DNA from: Alcaligenaceae bacterium
GTDB lineage: Bacteria > Pseudomonadota > Gammaproteobacteria > Burkholderiales > Burkholderiaceae_B
Length of the DNA: 36,839 nucleotides
Assembly (NCBI GenBank): GCA_012511095.1
Contig: JAAZGT010000139.1
Location: 1-36,839 of the forward strand
Direction: 5' to 3'
Positions 27,396-35,918 of this stretch are shown here, in pieces. A program made the translations under genes and the position numbers. Positions within the stretch are counted from its first letter, which is position 1; each line of letters begins with the position of its first letter. A model generated the notes under the pieces. That model made no database searches and was not told the origin of the DNA. It was given only the letters and a program-made list of their open reading frames with translations.

Positions 27396-29021
27396 CTATA
27401 GAAATAACTCTTCGGCCTGCTTTCTAAGCTCAAACTTTTGAATCTTACCTGTGGCTGTTTTAGCTAATTCACCTAAAACATAATGTTTAGGGCGTTTAAA
27501 TCCAGCTAAATGCTTACGGCAATATTGATCTAACTCCTCTTCGGTAACCGCAGCGCCCTCATCCAACTCAACGAAGGCGACGGGTATCTCACCCCATTTT
27601 TCATCGCTTAAGGCCACTACGGCTACGTTAGCAACGCCAGGGTATTTATAGAGTGCGTCTTCAATTTCAATACTGGAAACGTTTTCACCGCCAGAAATAA
27701 TAATATCTTTACTGCGGTCTTTAATTTGAGCATAACCGTCGGGGTGTAGCACGCCGAGGTCACCAGTGCGGAACCAACCACCCGCAAATGACTTCTCAGT
27801 TTCCTCAGGGTTTTTCAAATACCCTTTCATGACAATATTACCGCGGAACATAAGCTCACCAATGGTTTCTCCATCAGCTGGCACAACCTCCATGGTATTT
27901 GGATTCATCACGGTGAAACCAGCTACCACGGCAGAGCGCACACCTTGACGCGCTTTTTTCATTGCACGCTCCTCCATCGACAACTCGGCCCAATCGTCGT
28001 GCTCAACGCAAGAAGCCGAAGGACCATAGACCTCGGTTAAGCCATAAACATGCGTCATATTAAAGCCCATTTCTTCCATGCGCGCTAAAACAGCCTCAGG
28101 AGGCGCAGCGCCAGCAATCATCGCATTAACCTCGTGCTCCACACCCTGTTTCATTTCTTCAGGGGCATTAGCTAAGGCGGCATGCACCACCGGTGCAGCG
28201 CAGTAATAGCCAACACGCTCTTGACGAATTAAATCAAAACATAACTTAGGCTCAAACTTACGTAAGCACACGTTAACGCCACCACGGGCAGCAATGGTCC
28301 AAGCAAAACACCAACCATTACAGTGGAATAAAGGTAAGGTCCATAAATACACTGGACGCTTAGGCATATCGAATTCTAAAACTTGTGATAGTGCATTAAT
28401 AGCCGCACCACGGTGATGATACACCACGCCCTTAGGATTGCCTGTGGTGCCTGAAGTGTAGTTTAGGGCGATGGCATCCCACTCATCTTCGGGTAGAACC
28501 CAGTTATTAATATCTTTAGCCGATGCTAAAAAAGACTCATAATCAGTATCACCAAAGGGCTCAACATCTTTAGGGCCTAATTCATCATTAACCTGAATGA
28601 TTTTTAACTCAGGCATAGCGGCTTTAATTTCAGGAATTAATGGCGCAAACTCACTGTCAACGATCAAAAACTCAGCTTCACCATGCTGTAAGCAGAACAA
28701 CATACCCTCTGTCTCTAAGCGTACATTAAGTGCTAAAAGCACACCACCTGACATCGGCACACCAAAGGTTGCCTCAACCATAGCCGGGGTATTGTATAAA
28801 AGTGTTGCTACTGTGGTGCTACGCTGAGCGCCATTTTGCCTAAGGGCAGAAGCTAATTGACGACAACGGTTATAGGTCTCTGTCCAAGTCTGGCGAATCG
28901 CACCATGCACAATTGATAATTCATTGCCATAGACCTCGTGGGCACGGAGCAAAAAATCGATAGGTGTAAGTTGCTCGTAGTTTGCTGCATTTTTGCCAAG
29001 ACCTGTATCAAAATCGGCCAT
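27396..29021 (-). CDS. Fatty acyl-CoA synthetase, AMP-binding superfamily
   Basis: This is an adenylate-forming enzyme that activates a carboxylic acid with ATP and joins it to coenzyme A; the overall pattern fits medium- to long-chain acyl-CoA synthetases of the COG0318 type. The 541-residue protein shows the P-loop YTSGTTGNPKG (188-198), the A5-type block THVYGLTEVYGPS, the hinge/adenine region GWFRTGDLGVLHPDGY and DRSKDIIISGGENVSS, and the catalytic C-terminal lysine K526 in TATGKIQKFELR. No signal or membrane segment is present. AAGGAG precedes the ATG. An imperfect 14-nt inverted repeat 42-79 nt upstream may be an operator. The acyl substrate cannot be deduced. Confidence 0.92.
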   Translation of the reverse strand: MADFDTGLGKNAANYEQLTPIDFLLRAHEVYGNELSIVHGAIRQTWTETYNRCRQLASALRQNGAQRSTTVATLLYNTPAMVEATFGVPMSGGVLLALNVRLETEGMLFCLQHGEAEFLIVDSEFAPLIPEIKAAMPELKIIQVNDELGPKDVEPFGDTDYESFLASAKDINNWVLPEDEWDAIALNYTSGTTGNPKGVVYHHRGAAINALSQVLEFDMPKRPVYLWTLPLFHCNGWCFAWTIAARGGVNVCLRKFEPKLCFDLIRQERVGYYCAAPVVHAALANAPEEMKQGVEHEVNAMIAGAAPPEAVLARMEEMGFNMTHVYGLTEVYGPSASCVEHDDWAELSMEERAMKKARQGVRSAVVAGFTVMNPNTMEVVPADGETIGELMFRGNIVMKGYLKNPEETEKSFAGGWFRTGDLGVLHPDGYAQIKDRSKDIIISGGENVSSIEIEDALYKYPGVANVAVVALSDEKWGEIPVAFVELDEGAAVTEEELDQYCRKHLAGFKRPKHYVLGELAKTATGKIQKFELRKQAEELFL

Positions 29022-29062
29022 TATGTCTCCTTTTACAAAAATTGGCTTTTATCCTTTTTTCA

Positions 29063-29100
29063 GTCTTGAATTTTAAACCTTTAAGATTAAAACTCAAGAC
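29063..29100. repeat. Imperfect inverted repeat upstream of the acyl-CoA synthetase gene
   Basis: Arms of 14 nt (29063-29076 and 29087-29100) match at 13 positions around a 10-nt centre. There is no U-run in either direction, so a regulator-binding site upstream of the synthetase gene or an mRNA-leader stem is more likely than a terminator. Confidence 0.4.
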
Positions 29101-29141
29101 TTGCATAATTTAACATTTTGTAAGTGTTTTGAGCAGCTTTT

Positions 29142-30035
29142 TTAGGCTCTTGGATGATGTTTTTGGTGAAGAATCTTTAATCGCTCTCGCGCCACATGTG
29201 TATAAATTTGCGTTGTTGATATATCTGCATGGCCTAATAACATCTGTACCACCCGTAGATCAGCGCCATGATTGAGTAAATGCGTGGCAAAAGCGTGCCT
29301 TAACACATGAGGTGATAGTGGCACTTGAATATCTTGTTGTTGTGCGTATTTTTTAATCAATTGCCAAAAGGCCTGGCGACTCATACCCTTTCCTAAGCGG
29401 GTAATAAAAACGGCATCATCAAGACGTCCTTTAAGTAATTCCGGTCTAGCTTCACTAATATAACGGCTTAGCCAATACATCGCCTCCTCACCTAAAGGTA
29501 CGATACGGTCTTTGCCACCCTTGCCCTCAATAACGCGCACAAAACCCTCGTTTAAGGCTAAATTAAAGCTTTTAAGACTAATTAACTCAGTCACCCTTAA
29601 ACCCGTGGCATATAGGGTTTCTAACATGGCCCTATCGCGAAGGCCTCCGGGGGTATTCAAATCGGGGGCGGCTAATAATAGCTCAACTTGGGCCTCACTT
29701 AAACTATTAGGAAAACGCGCCGCTTGCTTAGCTGCTTTGATATGCAAACAAGGATCCTCTTCCATATAATGGCGCTGAATGGCCCAAGCATAAAACCGCC
29801 TAAGGGTTGCTAGACGCCTATTGGCCGTGCTGGCTTTAGTTTGCAAATGCATTTGCGCCAACCACGCCTGTATATCTTCTGCTTTAACTGACATAAGCGA
29901 TAGATTATGACGCTTTTCTTTTAAAAAGTTTAAAAAGGCATTCATATCTTGTCTATAAGCAGCCAAGGTGTTTTTAGATAGCCCGTCTTCTAACCATAGG
30001 GTGTCTAAAAAAGAAGTGATATGGCTTTCTTGCAT
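29142..30035 (-). CDS. xerD: Site-specific tyrosine recombinase XerD
   Basis: XerD, with XerC, resolves chromosome dimers at dif under FtsK control. The 297-residue length fits XerD. An N-terminal SAM-like core-binding domain (about 1-90) is followed by the catalytic domain with the full active-site set: R147 (ATGLRVTEL), K171 (EGKGGKDR), H243 and R246 (HVLRHAFATHLL), H269 (LLGHADIS) and the nucleophile Y278 (TQIYTHV). The C-terminal HQKHHPRA closely resembles E. coli XerD rather than XerC. No mobile-element genes or repeats surround it, so it is the housekeeping recombinase. Confidence 0.95.
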   Translation of the reverse strand: MQESHITSFLDTLWLEDGLSKNTLAAYRQDMNAFLNFLKEKRHNLSLMSVKAEDIQAWLAQMHLQTKASTANRRLATLRRFYAWAIQRHYMEEDPCLHIKAAKQAARFPNSLSEAQVELLLAAPDLNTPGGLRDRAMLETLYATGLRVTELISLKSFNLALNEGFVRVIEGKGGKDRIVPLGEEAMYWLSRYISEARPELLKGRLDDAVFITRLGKGMSRQAFWQLIKKYAQQQDIQVPLSPHVLRHAFATHLLNHGADLRVVQMLLGHADISTTQIYTHVARERLKILHQKHHPRA

Positions 30036-30135
30036 CGTATTTCCAATTTCAAGTTTTTTAATTTCAGCTATACTTAAGTGTATTTTATGAACCTCAATTG
30101 AGCAATCTTACAGCACACGTCGGTACGGATTATTT

Positions 30136-31074
30136 ATGACCATTTTATTTATTCTCTTACCCGATATTATCTTGGTCGCTCTTGGATGGTTCATGCTCAA
30201 TAAGCTAAAATTCAATCGAGAGTTCTTTGCAGCCACCGAAAAGATGGTTTATTTCATCATGTTTCCAGCGCTGTTATTTCGCTCGGTGCTCTCCAGCTCG
30301 CTTAGCCTAAATACTGCAAGCACCTCTTTTCTGGCCTGTGTGTTTTTAGCCTTTAGTGGCTTGTTGTTAGCGAGTTTGGCTAAACCTGTGTTAAAAATCA
30401 TAAAAATCAGTGATCGGGCCGCAAATTCCACACAACAATGTGTTTATCGCTTTAGTACTTATCTTGCTTTATCCATCGGCCCATCAGTAGGTGGCACCGA
30501 GGGTTTGGCGGTAATGGCTGTATTTATTGGCTTTACCGTACCCTTAGTTAATATATTAGCGGTAAGGGCTTTGGCTGCTGAGCAAGGTGGGAATATTTTG
30601 AAGTCGATAATTAGCAACCCCCTAGTTCTTGCCACGGTATCTGCCGTTGTCTTAAACCTACTTGGCTTTAAATTACCCGAGGTCGCAGATAATACGCTAT
30701 TAAAACTAGGTCAAGCCTCTATCCCGCTGGGTCTAATTTGTATTGGCGCTGCCTTAAAGCTTAGAGAAGGCACCGAAAATGCGCCTTTAGTGGCGTGGAT
30801 GACAGTTTCACGTTTAGTAATGATGCCTATTTTTGCCCTAATTATTTCATTAATTATGGGCTTTAGCACCTTGCAGACACAGATGTTCATTATCTTTGCA
30901 GCCATTCCTACCGCGCCAGCGGCTTATGTATTAGCGGTACGTATGGGGGGTGATGCCCGTTTAGTGGCTAACATTATTTCGGTACAAACCCTTAGCTGTT
31001 TACTAAGCTTACCGATTTGGCTTTATGTGATAGTCAATACGAACCTCTTACAAACACTTACTCGTTATTTTTAA
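30136..31074 (+). CDS. AEC family transporter (auxin efflux carrier-like)
   Basis: This is an inner-membrane protein with about ten hydrophobic segments in the 5+5 arrangement of the AEC/BASS-like fold. Family features are the start FILLPDIILVALGWFMLNK, the PALLFRSVLSS stretch, GLAVMAVFIGFTVPLVNILAV, a charged central part, ASIPLGLICIGAALKLR, and the end motif AAIPTAPAAYVLAVRMGGDA with LVANIISVQTLSCLLSLP. Bacterial members move small carboxylates such as malate, but the substrate here cannot be told. The gene is divergent from xerD with a 100-bp gap, and is followed 72 bp later by tsaE, with no terminator seen. Confidence 0.9.
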   Translation: MTILFILLPDIILVALGWFMLNKLKFNREFFAATEKMVYFIMFPALLFRSVLSSSLSLNTASTSFLACVFLAFSGLLLASLAKPVLKIIKISDRAANSTQQCVYRFSTYLALSIGPSVGGTEGLAVMAVFIGFTVPLVNILAVRALAAEQGGNILKSIISNPLVLATVSAVVLNLLGFKLPEVADNTLLKLGQASIPLGLICIGAALKLREGTENAPLVAWMTVSRLVMMPIFALIISLIMGFSTLQTQMFIIFAAIPTAPAAYVLAVRMGGDARLVANIISVQTLSCLLSLPIWLYVIVNTNLLQTLTRYF

Positions 31075-31146
31075 GCAATTAGTTAAGATCAATAGCTTAT
31101 AATTCATCTACTTAACATATATATCGCGTAATCAAGCAAAATTTAA

Positions 31147-31674
31147 ATGAATCAAGAATTGAGTCAATATCGCCTCTTTTTAAAAGATGAAGAGGCAAGC
31201 AATACTTTTGCTCAACAACTAGCCAAAGCAATTTTCCCTGATTTATCAAGCACTTGCGAACCCGATCTCAGTCAGTTCACAGGTGCTCGTATCTATTTGC
31301 ATGGTGATTTAGGTGCTGGTAAAACTACTTTTGCTCGTGCTTTTCTAAGAGCTTTAGGTGTAACAGGTAGGATAAAAAGTCCCACATATACCCTACTTGA
31401 AAGCTATAATGTTTCTAGATTATACTTATATCACTTTGATTTTTATAGGTTTAATGACTCCGACGAATGGCAAGAGGCCGGTTTTGAGGAGCAACTTCTT
31501 GACCAAGCAATTGTCTTGGTTGAGTGGTCAGAAAAAGCAAATGAACAACTTCCGCCGCCTGATTTAAGACTGCATTTAACTTATCAAGACGAGGGAAGAG
31601 AGGCTGTATTATCAGCAATTTCAGACAAAGGGAAACAATGGCTAAACAATCTAAACTCACAGACAAAGGCGTAG
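31147..31674 (+). CDS. tsaE: tRNA threonylcarbamoyladenosine biosynthesis ATPase TsaE
   Basis: TsaE is the ATPase that resets the TsaB-TsaD complex while it makes t6A at position 37 of ANN-decoding tRNAs. The Walker A motif GDLGAGKTT lies at residues 53-61, followed by the family signature GRIKSPTYTLLESY, the FDFYRF segment, and LVEWSEKANEQLP with the conserved Glu and Trp. The 175 residues are slightly longer than the E. coli protein, owing to an N-terminal extension of about 20 residues. Its last 37 nt overlap the start of the amidase gene, the same tsaE-amiC-mutL-miaA order seen in many proteobacteria. Confidence 0.95.
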   Translation: MNQELSQYRLFLKDEEASNTFAQQLAKAIFPDLSSTCEPDLSQFTGARIYLHGDLGAGKTTFARAFLRALGVTGRIKSPTYTLLESYNVSRLYLYHFDFYRFNDSDEWQEAGFEEQLLDQAIVLVEWSEKANEQLPPPDLRLHLTYQDEGREAVLSAISDKGKQWLNNLNSQTKA

Positions 31675-32966
31675 AACGTCGCCGCGCTTTGGGCTTTGCG
31701 GGTAGCATTTTTACCCTAAGTGTTGTCCCTAAATGGGCCCACGCTGCCGAAGCTAAGGTATTAGCAGTCCGTACCTGGCCTGCTGACGAATACACGCGCG
31801 TAACGCTTGAATTAAGCGCGCCACTTAATGCCGAGCATTTTATGCTTGATAACCCAAGCCGTTTAGTGGTGGATTTACAAGGCATTAGCCTAAACCAAAC
31901 GCTAAACTCTTTGGTTTCTCAAATTAAACCTAATGATCCATATATTCGCTCTATCCGCGTTGCGCAAAACCGTGCTGATGTGGTGCGTCTGGTGATGGAT
32001 TTAAAGCAAACCATTGCGCCCCAAGTCTTTACCTTGAAGCCTATTGGTGATTATCAATACCGTCTGGTATTAGACCTTTATCCTAAGGTTGCGCATGACC
32101 CGCTAATGGCTTTAATCGACTCTTCAGCTGGCGACGACCCTTTGGCTGGCATTATCGACCAGCTAGGTGGTAGCCGTCCGACCACTAATGCACCTACAGT
32201 AGCTGGTCAAGTCGCTCCTACGCCACCACCGACAGGACTGGCTCCACAACGTGGTAGAGGATCAAGACGTCCTGTTTTAATTGCCATTGATCCAGGCCAT
32301 GGCGGCGAGGATCCAGGCGCTATTGGTCCTCGTGGCACACGTGAAAAGGATGTGGTCTTAGCCATTGGTAAGCAACTACGCGATCTAGTCAATGCTCAGC
32401 CTAATATGCGTGCTTATATGACGCGTGATGCTGACTTCTTTGTACCGTTACAAGTGAGAGTGCAAAAAGCACGTCGTGTTAAAGCCGATATCTTTGTATC
32501 TATCCACGCCGATGCCTTTACTAACCCCAATGCCAAAGGAACTACTGTTTTTACTCTTTCTAATAAGGGTGCCAGTAGCGCTGCCGCCAAATGGTTAGCT
32601 AATCGCGAGAACCAAGCCGATATGATCGGCGGTGTAGATTTTGGTGCTCACGACAGAAATACTGCAAGCGTGCTGTTAGATATGTCGACCTCTAGACAGA
32701 TTCAGGACTCCTTACAAATTGGCCACCGTGTCTTGAGCTCTTTAGGTAAGGTTAATGGTGTTCACAGTCGTCGCGTTGAGCAAGCTGGCTTTGCCGTATT
32801 ACGCTCACCTGATACCCCATCAATTTTAGTGGAAACTGCTTTTATTTCTAATCCACGAGAGGAGCAATTCCTACGTTCTAAAAGTAACCAACGCGCATTA
32901 GCTCAAGGCATTTTAAGTGGTTTAAAAGATTATTTAGCGACCAATCCACCATTAGCTAGTCGCTAA
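31638..32966 (+). CDS. amiC: N-acetylmuramoyl-L-alanine amidase, AmiC type with AMIN domain
   Basis: This periplasmic zinc amidase splits septal peptidoglycan during daughter-cell separation. A Tat-like signal lies at the N-terminus (R14-R15-R16 followed by ALGFAGS and a hydrophobic run, likely cleaved near AHA at 34-36), as in E. coli AmiA and AmiC. An AMIN targeting domain covers about 38-150, a Pro/Thr-rich linker about 180-205, and the Amidase_3 domain about 213-435. Zinc ligands are H221 (DPGHGG), E236 (TREKD) and H290 (SIHADAF); the catalytic Glu is E399 (LVETAFISNP). AAGGGA precedes the ATG, which lies inside the end of tsaE. AmiC is the closest match by domain order, though AmiB/AmiA-type naming cannot be excluded. 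Confidence 0.93.
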   Translation: MAKQSKLTDKGVERRRALGFAGSIFTLSVVPKWAHAAEAKVLAVRTWPADEYTRVTLELSAPLNAEHFMLDNPSRLVVDLQGISLNQTLNSLVSQIKPNDPYIRSIRVAQNRADVVRLVMDLKQTIAPQVFTLKPIGDYQYRLVLDLYPKVAHDPLMALIDSSAGDDPLAGIIDQLGGSRPTTNAPTVAGQVAPTPPPTGLAPQRGRGSRRPVLIAIDPGHGGEDPGAIGPRGTREKDVVLAIGKQLRDLVNAQPNMRAYMTRDADFFVPLQVRVQKARRVKADIFVSIHADAFTNPNAKGTTVFTLSNKGASSAAAKWLANRENQADMIGGVDFGAHDRNTASVLLDMSTSRQIQDSLQIGHRVLSSLGKVNGVHSRRVEQAGFAVLRSPDTPSILVETAFISNPREEQFLRSKSNQRALAQGILSGLKDYLATNPPLASR

Positions 32967-32998
32967 ATTATTGATGTAAATTTAATAAAATGAATTTG

Positions 32999-33030
32999 AA
33001 AACCGCTTGATTAATATCGAGCGGTTTTTT
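32999..33030 (+). terminator. Terminator between amiC and mutL, abutting the mutL start
   Basis: AAAACCGCT (32999-33007) pairs with AGCGGTTTT (33020-33028), followed by T's to 33030. The mutL ATG begins only 3 nt later, so amiC transcripts should end just at the mutL start. Confidence 0.8.
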
Positions 33031-33033
33031 AAT

Positions 33034-34959
33034 ATGTACGGCATGAATCAAAGAAAAGAAATCCGCCCCCTTCCCGAGCAATTAATTAATCAAATCGCCG
33101 CTGGCGAGGTAATTGAGCGTCCGGCTTCTGTGCTCAAAGAGGTACTAGAAAATGCCATTGATGCTGGTAGTACCCAAATCGAGGTGCGCCTTGAGGGTGG
33201 CGGTATTCGCCGTATCTGCGTGATCGACGATGGTAGTGGTATTCCTCAAAATGAACTGCCCTTGGCCATTACGCAACACGCCACCAGTAAGATTCGCTCC
33301 CTCGAGGAATTGGAGTCTGTGGATTCAATGGGTTTTAGGGGTGAGGCCTTAGCTTCTATCGCCTCGGTTAGTCGTATGACTATTACCTCTCGCAGCGCCG
33401 ATCAAGAGCATGCGTTTAGTATTTGCGGCACCACTAAGGAAATCACACCAGCAGCGGGTGGTGTGGGCACTACGGTTGATGTTAAGCAGTTATTTGAGCA
33501 TATACCTGCACGTCGTAAATTCCTTAAAACAGAGGGAACTGAGTTTGGTCACGCAGTTGACGCGCTTGAGCGTATTGCCATGGCTAATCCTCAGGTCAGT
33601 TTCAGAATCTTCCACAATCAAAGACCTTATAAGCAATGGCTTGCCACAGATGCATTTCAACGTGTGCGTGATGTGATTGGTGAGGAGTTTATTGAGCATG
33701 GCCTAGAGGTGCAAATGGACCATGGTCTGGCGCGCGTACACGGTATGATTATTCATCCAACCGCGGCCAGAGCGCGTGCTGATAAACAATATCTTTTCGT
33801 CAATGGTCGCTTTGTACGTGACCGGACCGTCAGTCATGCCATTCGCCAGGCGTATAGTGATGTGTTGCATGGTGATCGCCAACCTGCCTATGTGCTTTTC
33901 CTAGAAATCTCACCCGAGCTGGTAGATGTCAATGTGCATCCAGCTAAAAGTGAGGTGCGTTTTAGGGAATCAGGTGCTGTCCACCGTTTATTTACTCAAG
34001 CTTTGGGCGCAACCCTATCAAATACTGGTGGTCAAAACCAGAGTGATGCCGATGCGGTAATGAGCTCTCTAGGTCGTGCGGGTGATGGCACAGTGGCAAC
34101 TCAACAGGGGCTCGCGGCTCAAGCTGCACTCAATCCACAACCACACTTAATGTCTCAAGGCACAGTACCATCTGGAACCTATCCTAAATACACAGCTCCA
34201 GGCTATAGCCAAGACTCACTTAATCTACCTCCAACAGGCGATTGGCGTTCGGCTTATGCGCCTATTAATCAAGAAGGTGCAAATGTTGGTACAGCCAGTC
34301 CTACTATGGCAGCTGCGACTACTACACAAACTGCAACTGTTCAGAGCCAAGACCCAACTGCAACTGAGACCGATGATTTCCCATTAGGCATGGCCATTGG
34401 TCAATTACATGGTATTTATATTTTGGCGCAAAATCGCTCCGGTATGGTCTTAGTGGATATGCACGCCGCCCACGAGCGCGTCGTTTATGAGCAATTAAAG
34501 CATTTACACGATGCAGACGATATTGTGATTCAAGAGTTCTTAGTACCTTATTTAATATCATGCTCTGAAACCGATGTGGCCGTTGTGGAGTCGGAACAAG
34601 AGCTTTTACGTGAATTAGGTTTACATCTCAGTGCGAGCGGTCCAAAAAGTATCACAGTACGAGCCGTTCCAGCGCTTTTGGCACGTGGCGATATTGAGAG
34701 TTTAGTACTTGGCGTTTTAAAAGACATTCACGATATTGGTAGCTCAGAGCGTCTTGCTTTACAACGCAATGAAATTCTTGCCACCATGGCGTGTCATGGT
34801 GCAGTGCGTGCAAATAAATTTCTTTCCATTACTGAAATGAATGCGCTTTTACGAGCGATGGAAGCCACTGATAAAGCCGATAACTGCAACCATGGTCGTC
34901 CAACGTGGTTCCAATGGTCCATGCGTGATTTGGATAAACTCTTTATGCGTGGCGAGTAA
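33034..34959 (+). CDS. mutL: DNA mismatch repair protein MutL, endonuclease type
   Basis: MutL links mismatch recognition by MutS to strand incision. The N-terminal GHKL ATPase is intact: LENAIDAGS (about 38-46), DDGSGIP, GFRGEALASI (about 100-109) and a conserved Lys in DVNVHPAKSEVRF. A Gln/Thr/Ala-rich linker (about 330-445) leads to the C-terminal dimer domain. That domain holds D-M-H-A-A-H-E-R-V-V-Y-E (about 475-486), matching the endonuclease motif DQHA(X)2E(X)4E, plus ACHGAVRANK and CNHGRPTW, the supporting metal-site motifs. So this MutL probably nicks DNA itself, as in MutH-less bacteria. I start it at ATG 33034 (641 residues); an earlier in-frame TTG lies within a terminator hairpin. 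A later ATG at 33043 is possible. Confidence 0.95.
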   Translation: MYGMNQRKEIRPLPEQLINQIAAGEVIERPASVLKEVLENAIDAGSTQIEVRLEGGGIRRICVIDDGSGIPQNELPLAITQHATSKIRSLEELESVDSMGFRGEALASIASVSRMTITSRSADQEHAFSICGTTKEITPAAGGVGTTVDVKQLFEHIPARRKFLKTEGTEFGHAVDALERIAMANPQVSFRIFHNQRPYKQWLATDAFQRVRDVIGEEFIEHGLEVQMDHGLARVHGMIIHPTAARARADKQYLFVNGRFVRDRTVSHAIRQAYSDVLHGDRQPAYVLFLEISPELVDVNVHPAKSEVRFRESGAVHRLFTQALGATLSNTGGQNQSDADAVMSSLGRAGDGTVATQQGLAAQAALNPQPHLMSQGTVPSGTYPKYTAPGYSQDSLNLPPTGDWRSAYAPINQEGANVGTASPTMAAATTTQTATVQSQDPTATETDDFPLGMAIGQLHGIYILAQNRSGMVLVDMHAAHERVVYEQLKHLHDADDIVIQEFLVPYLISCSETDVAVVESEQELLRELGLHLSASGPKSITVRAVPALLARGDIESLVLGVLKDIHDIGSSERLALQRNEILATMACHGAVRANKFLSITEMNALLRAMEATDKADNCNHGRPTWFQWSMRDLDKLFMRGE

Positions 34960-34967
34960 CTAATAAC

Positions 34968-35903
34968 ATGAACAAAAAAATTCTCTGTATCGCCGGCCCT
35001 ACTGCTGCCGGCAAATCCGCTTCGGTCTTGGCACTTGCTGAAATCACCCCCATTGAGATTATTTCAATGGACTCAGCCACCATTTATAAGGGTATGGATA
35101 TTGGTACCGCTAAAGCCAGTGCCACTGAGCAAGCCTTGGTACCACACCATTTACTCGATATACGCGACCCCGCTGAAAGTTATAGTGCAGCTGATTTTGT
35201 AAGCGATACCCTAAAACTCATTCCTGAAATCCAAGCACGCGGTCGTCGCCCTGTTATCGAAGGTGGCACCATGATGTATTACAAGGCTTTACGTGAAGGA
35301 ATGCACGATCTACCTAAGGCCGATGCCACGCTACGAGAACAAATTGAGGCTGAGGCCGCTGCCTTAGGGTGGCCTGCCTTACACGAAAAATTAGCTAAAC
35401 TAGACCCTATTACCGCCGAACGGTTGGCCCCTAATGATAGTCAACGTATTTCTCGTGCCCTAGAAATTATCGAACTCAGTGGCCAAGCCATGTCAACTCT
35501 GTTGGCTCAGAAAAAAGAACCTGATCATAATTATGACTTTGTGACCATTAGCTTAGAGCCAGTGGACCGCAGTTTACTGCATAAACAAATTGCAAAACGC
35601 TTTATGCAAATGATGGAGATGGGTTTTTTAGATGAGGTAAAACGACTCTATGAGCGTGAGGATTTACACCCTGAGCTACCGTCTATTCGTTGTGTAGGCT
35701 ATAGGCAATTATGGGATCATCTAGCTAATAATTGCAGCTATGAAGAAGCCATTGAGCGCGGTATAGCAGCTACCAGACAATTGGCTAAACGCCAGATCAC
35801 GTGGTTACGCAGTCAACCTGAACGAATTCAAATTGACTGCTTTTCTGAAAATGTACCGAGACAAGTATTAGACACTAGTCGTCAGTTAGGTTTGATTGAC
35901 TAA
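34968..35903 (+). CDS. miaA: tRNA dimethylallyltransferase MiaA
   Basis: MiaA adds a dimethylallyl group to A37 of tRNAs that read codons starting with U. The 311-residue protein has the P-loop GPTAAGKS (10-17), the substrate motif SMDSATIYKGMDIGTAKA (about 34-51, with the catalytic Asp), HHLLDIRDP, the VIEGGTMMYYKAL block (about 91-103), DSQRISRALEI, and IRCVGYRQLWDHL near the end. It begins 8 nt after the mutL stop, so the two are surely co-transcribed, and converges on purM with 15 bp between the stops. hfq, which follows miaA in many proteobacteria, is not present here. Confidence 0.97.
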   Translation: MNKKILCIAGPTAAGKSASVLALAEITPIEIISMDSATIYKGMDIGTAKASATEQALVPHHLLDIRDPAESYSAADFVSDTLKLIPEIQARGRRPVIEGGTMMYYKALREGMHDLPKADATLREQIEAEAAALGWPALHEKLAKLDPITAERLAPNDSQRISRALEIIELSGQAMSTLLAQKKEPDHNYDFVTISLEPVDRSLLHKQIAKRFMQMMEMGFLDEVKRLYEREDLHPELPSIRCVGYRQLWDHLANNCSYEEAIERGIAATRQLAKRQITWLRSQPERIQIDCFSENVPRQVLDTSRQLGLID

Positions 35904-35918
35904 TAGTTTATATCTAAA

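Noticed and set aside
29142..30035. Tyrosine recombinase as a sign of a genomic island or integron
   Set aside because: Length, active-site set and C-terminus match housekeeping XerD, and there is no tRNA, att repeat or cargo gene beside it.
31451..31885. 144-residue minus-strand open frame across the tsaE-amiC overlap
   Set aside because: It is antisense to two convincing genes and has no motif or Shine-Dalgarno; a by-product of codon use.
33007..33009. TTG as the mutL start
   Set aside because: It lies in the left arm and loop of the terminator that follows amiC; the added residues do not look like a MutL N-terminus.
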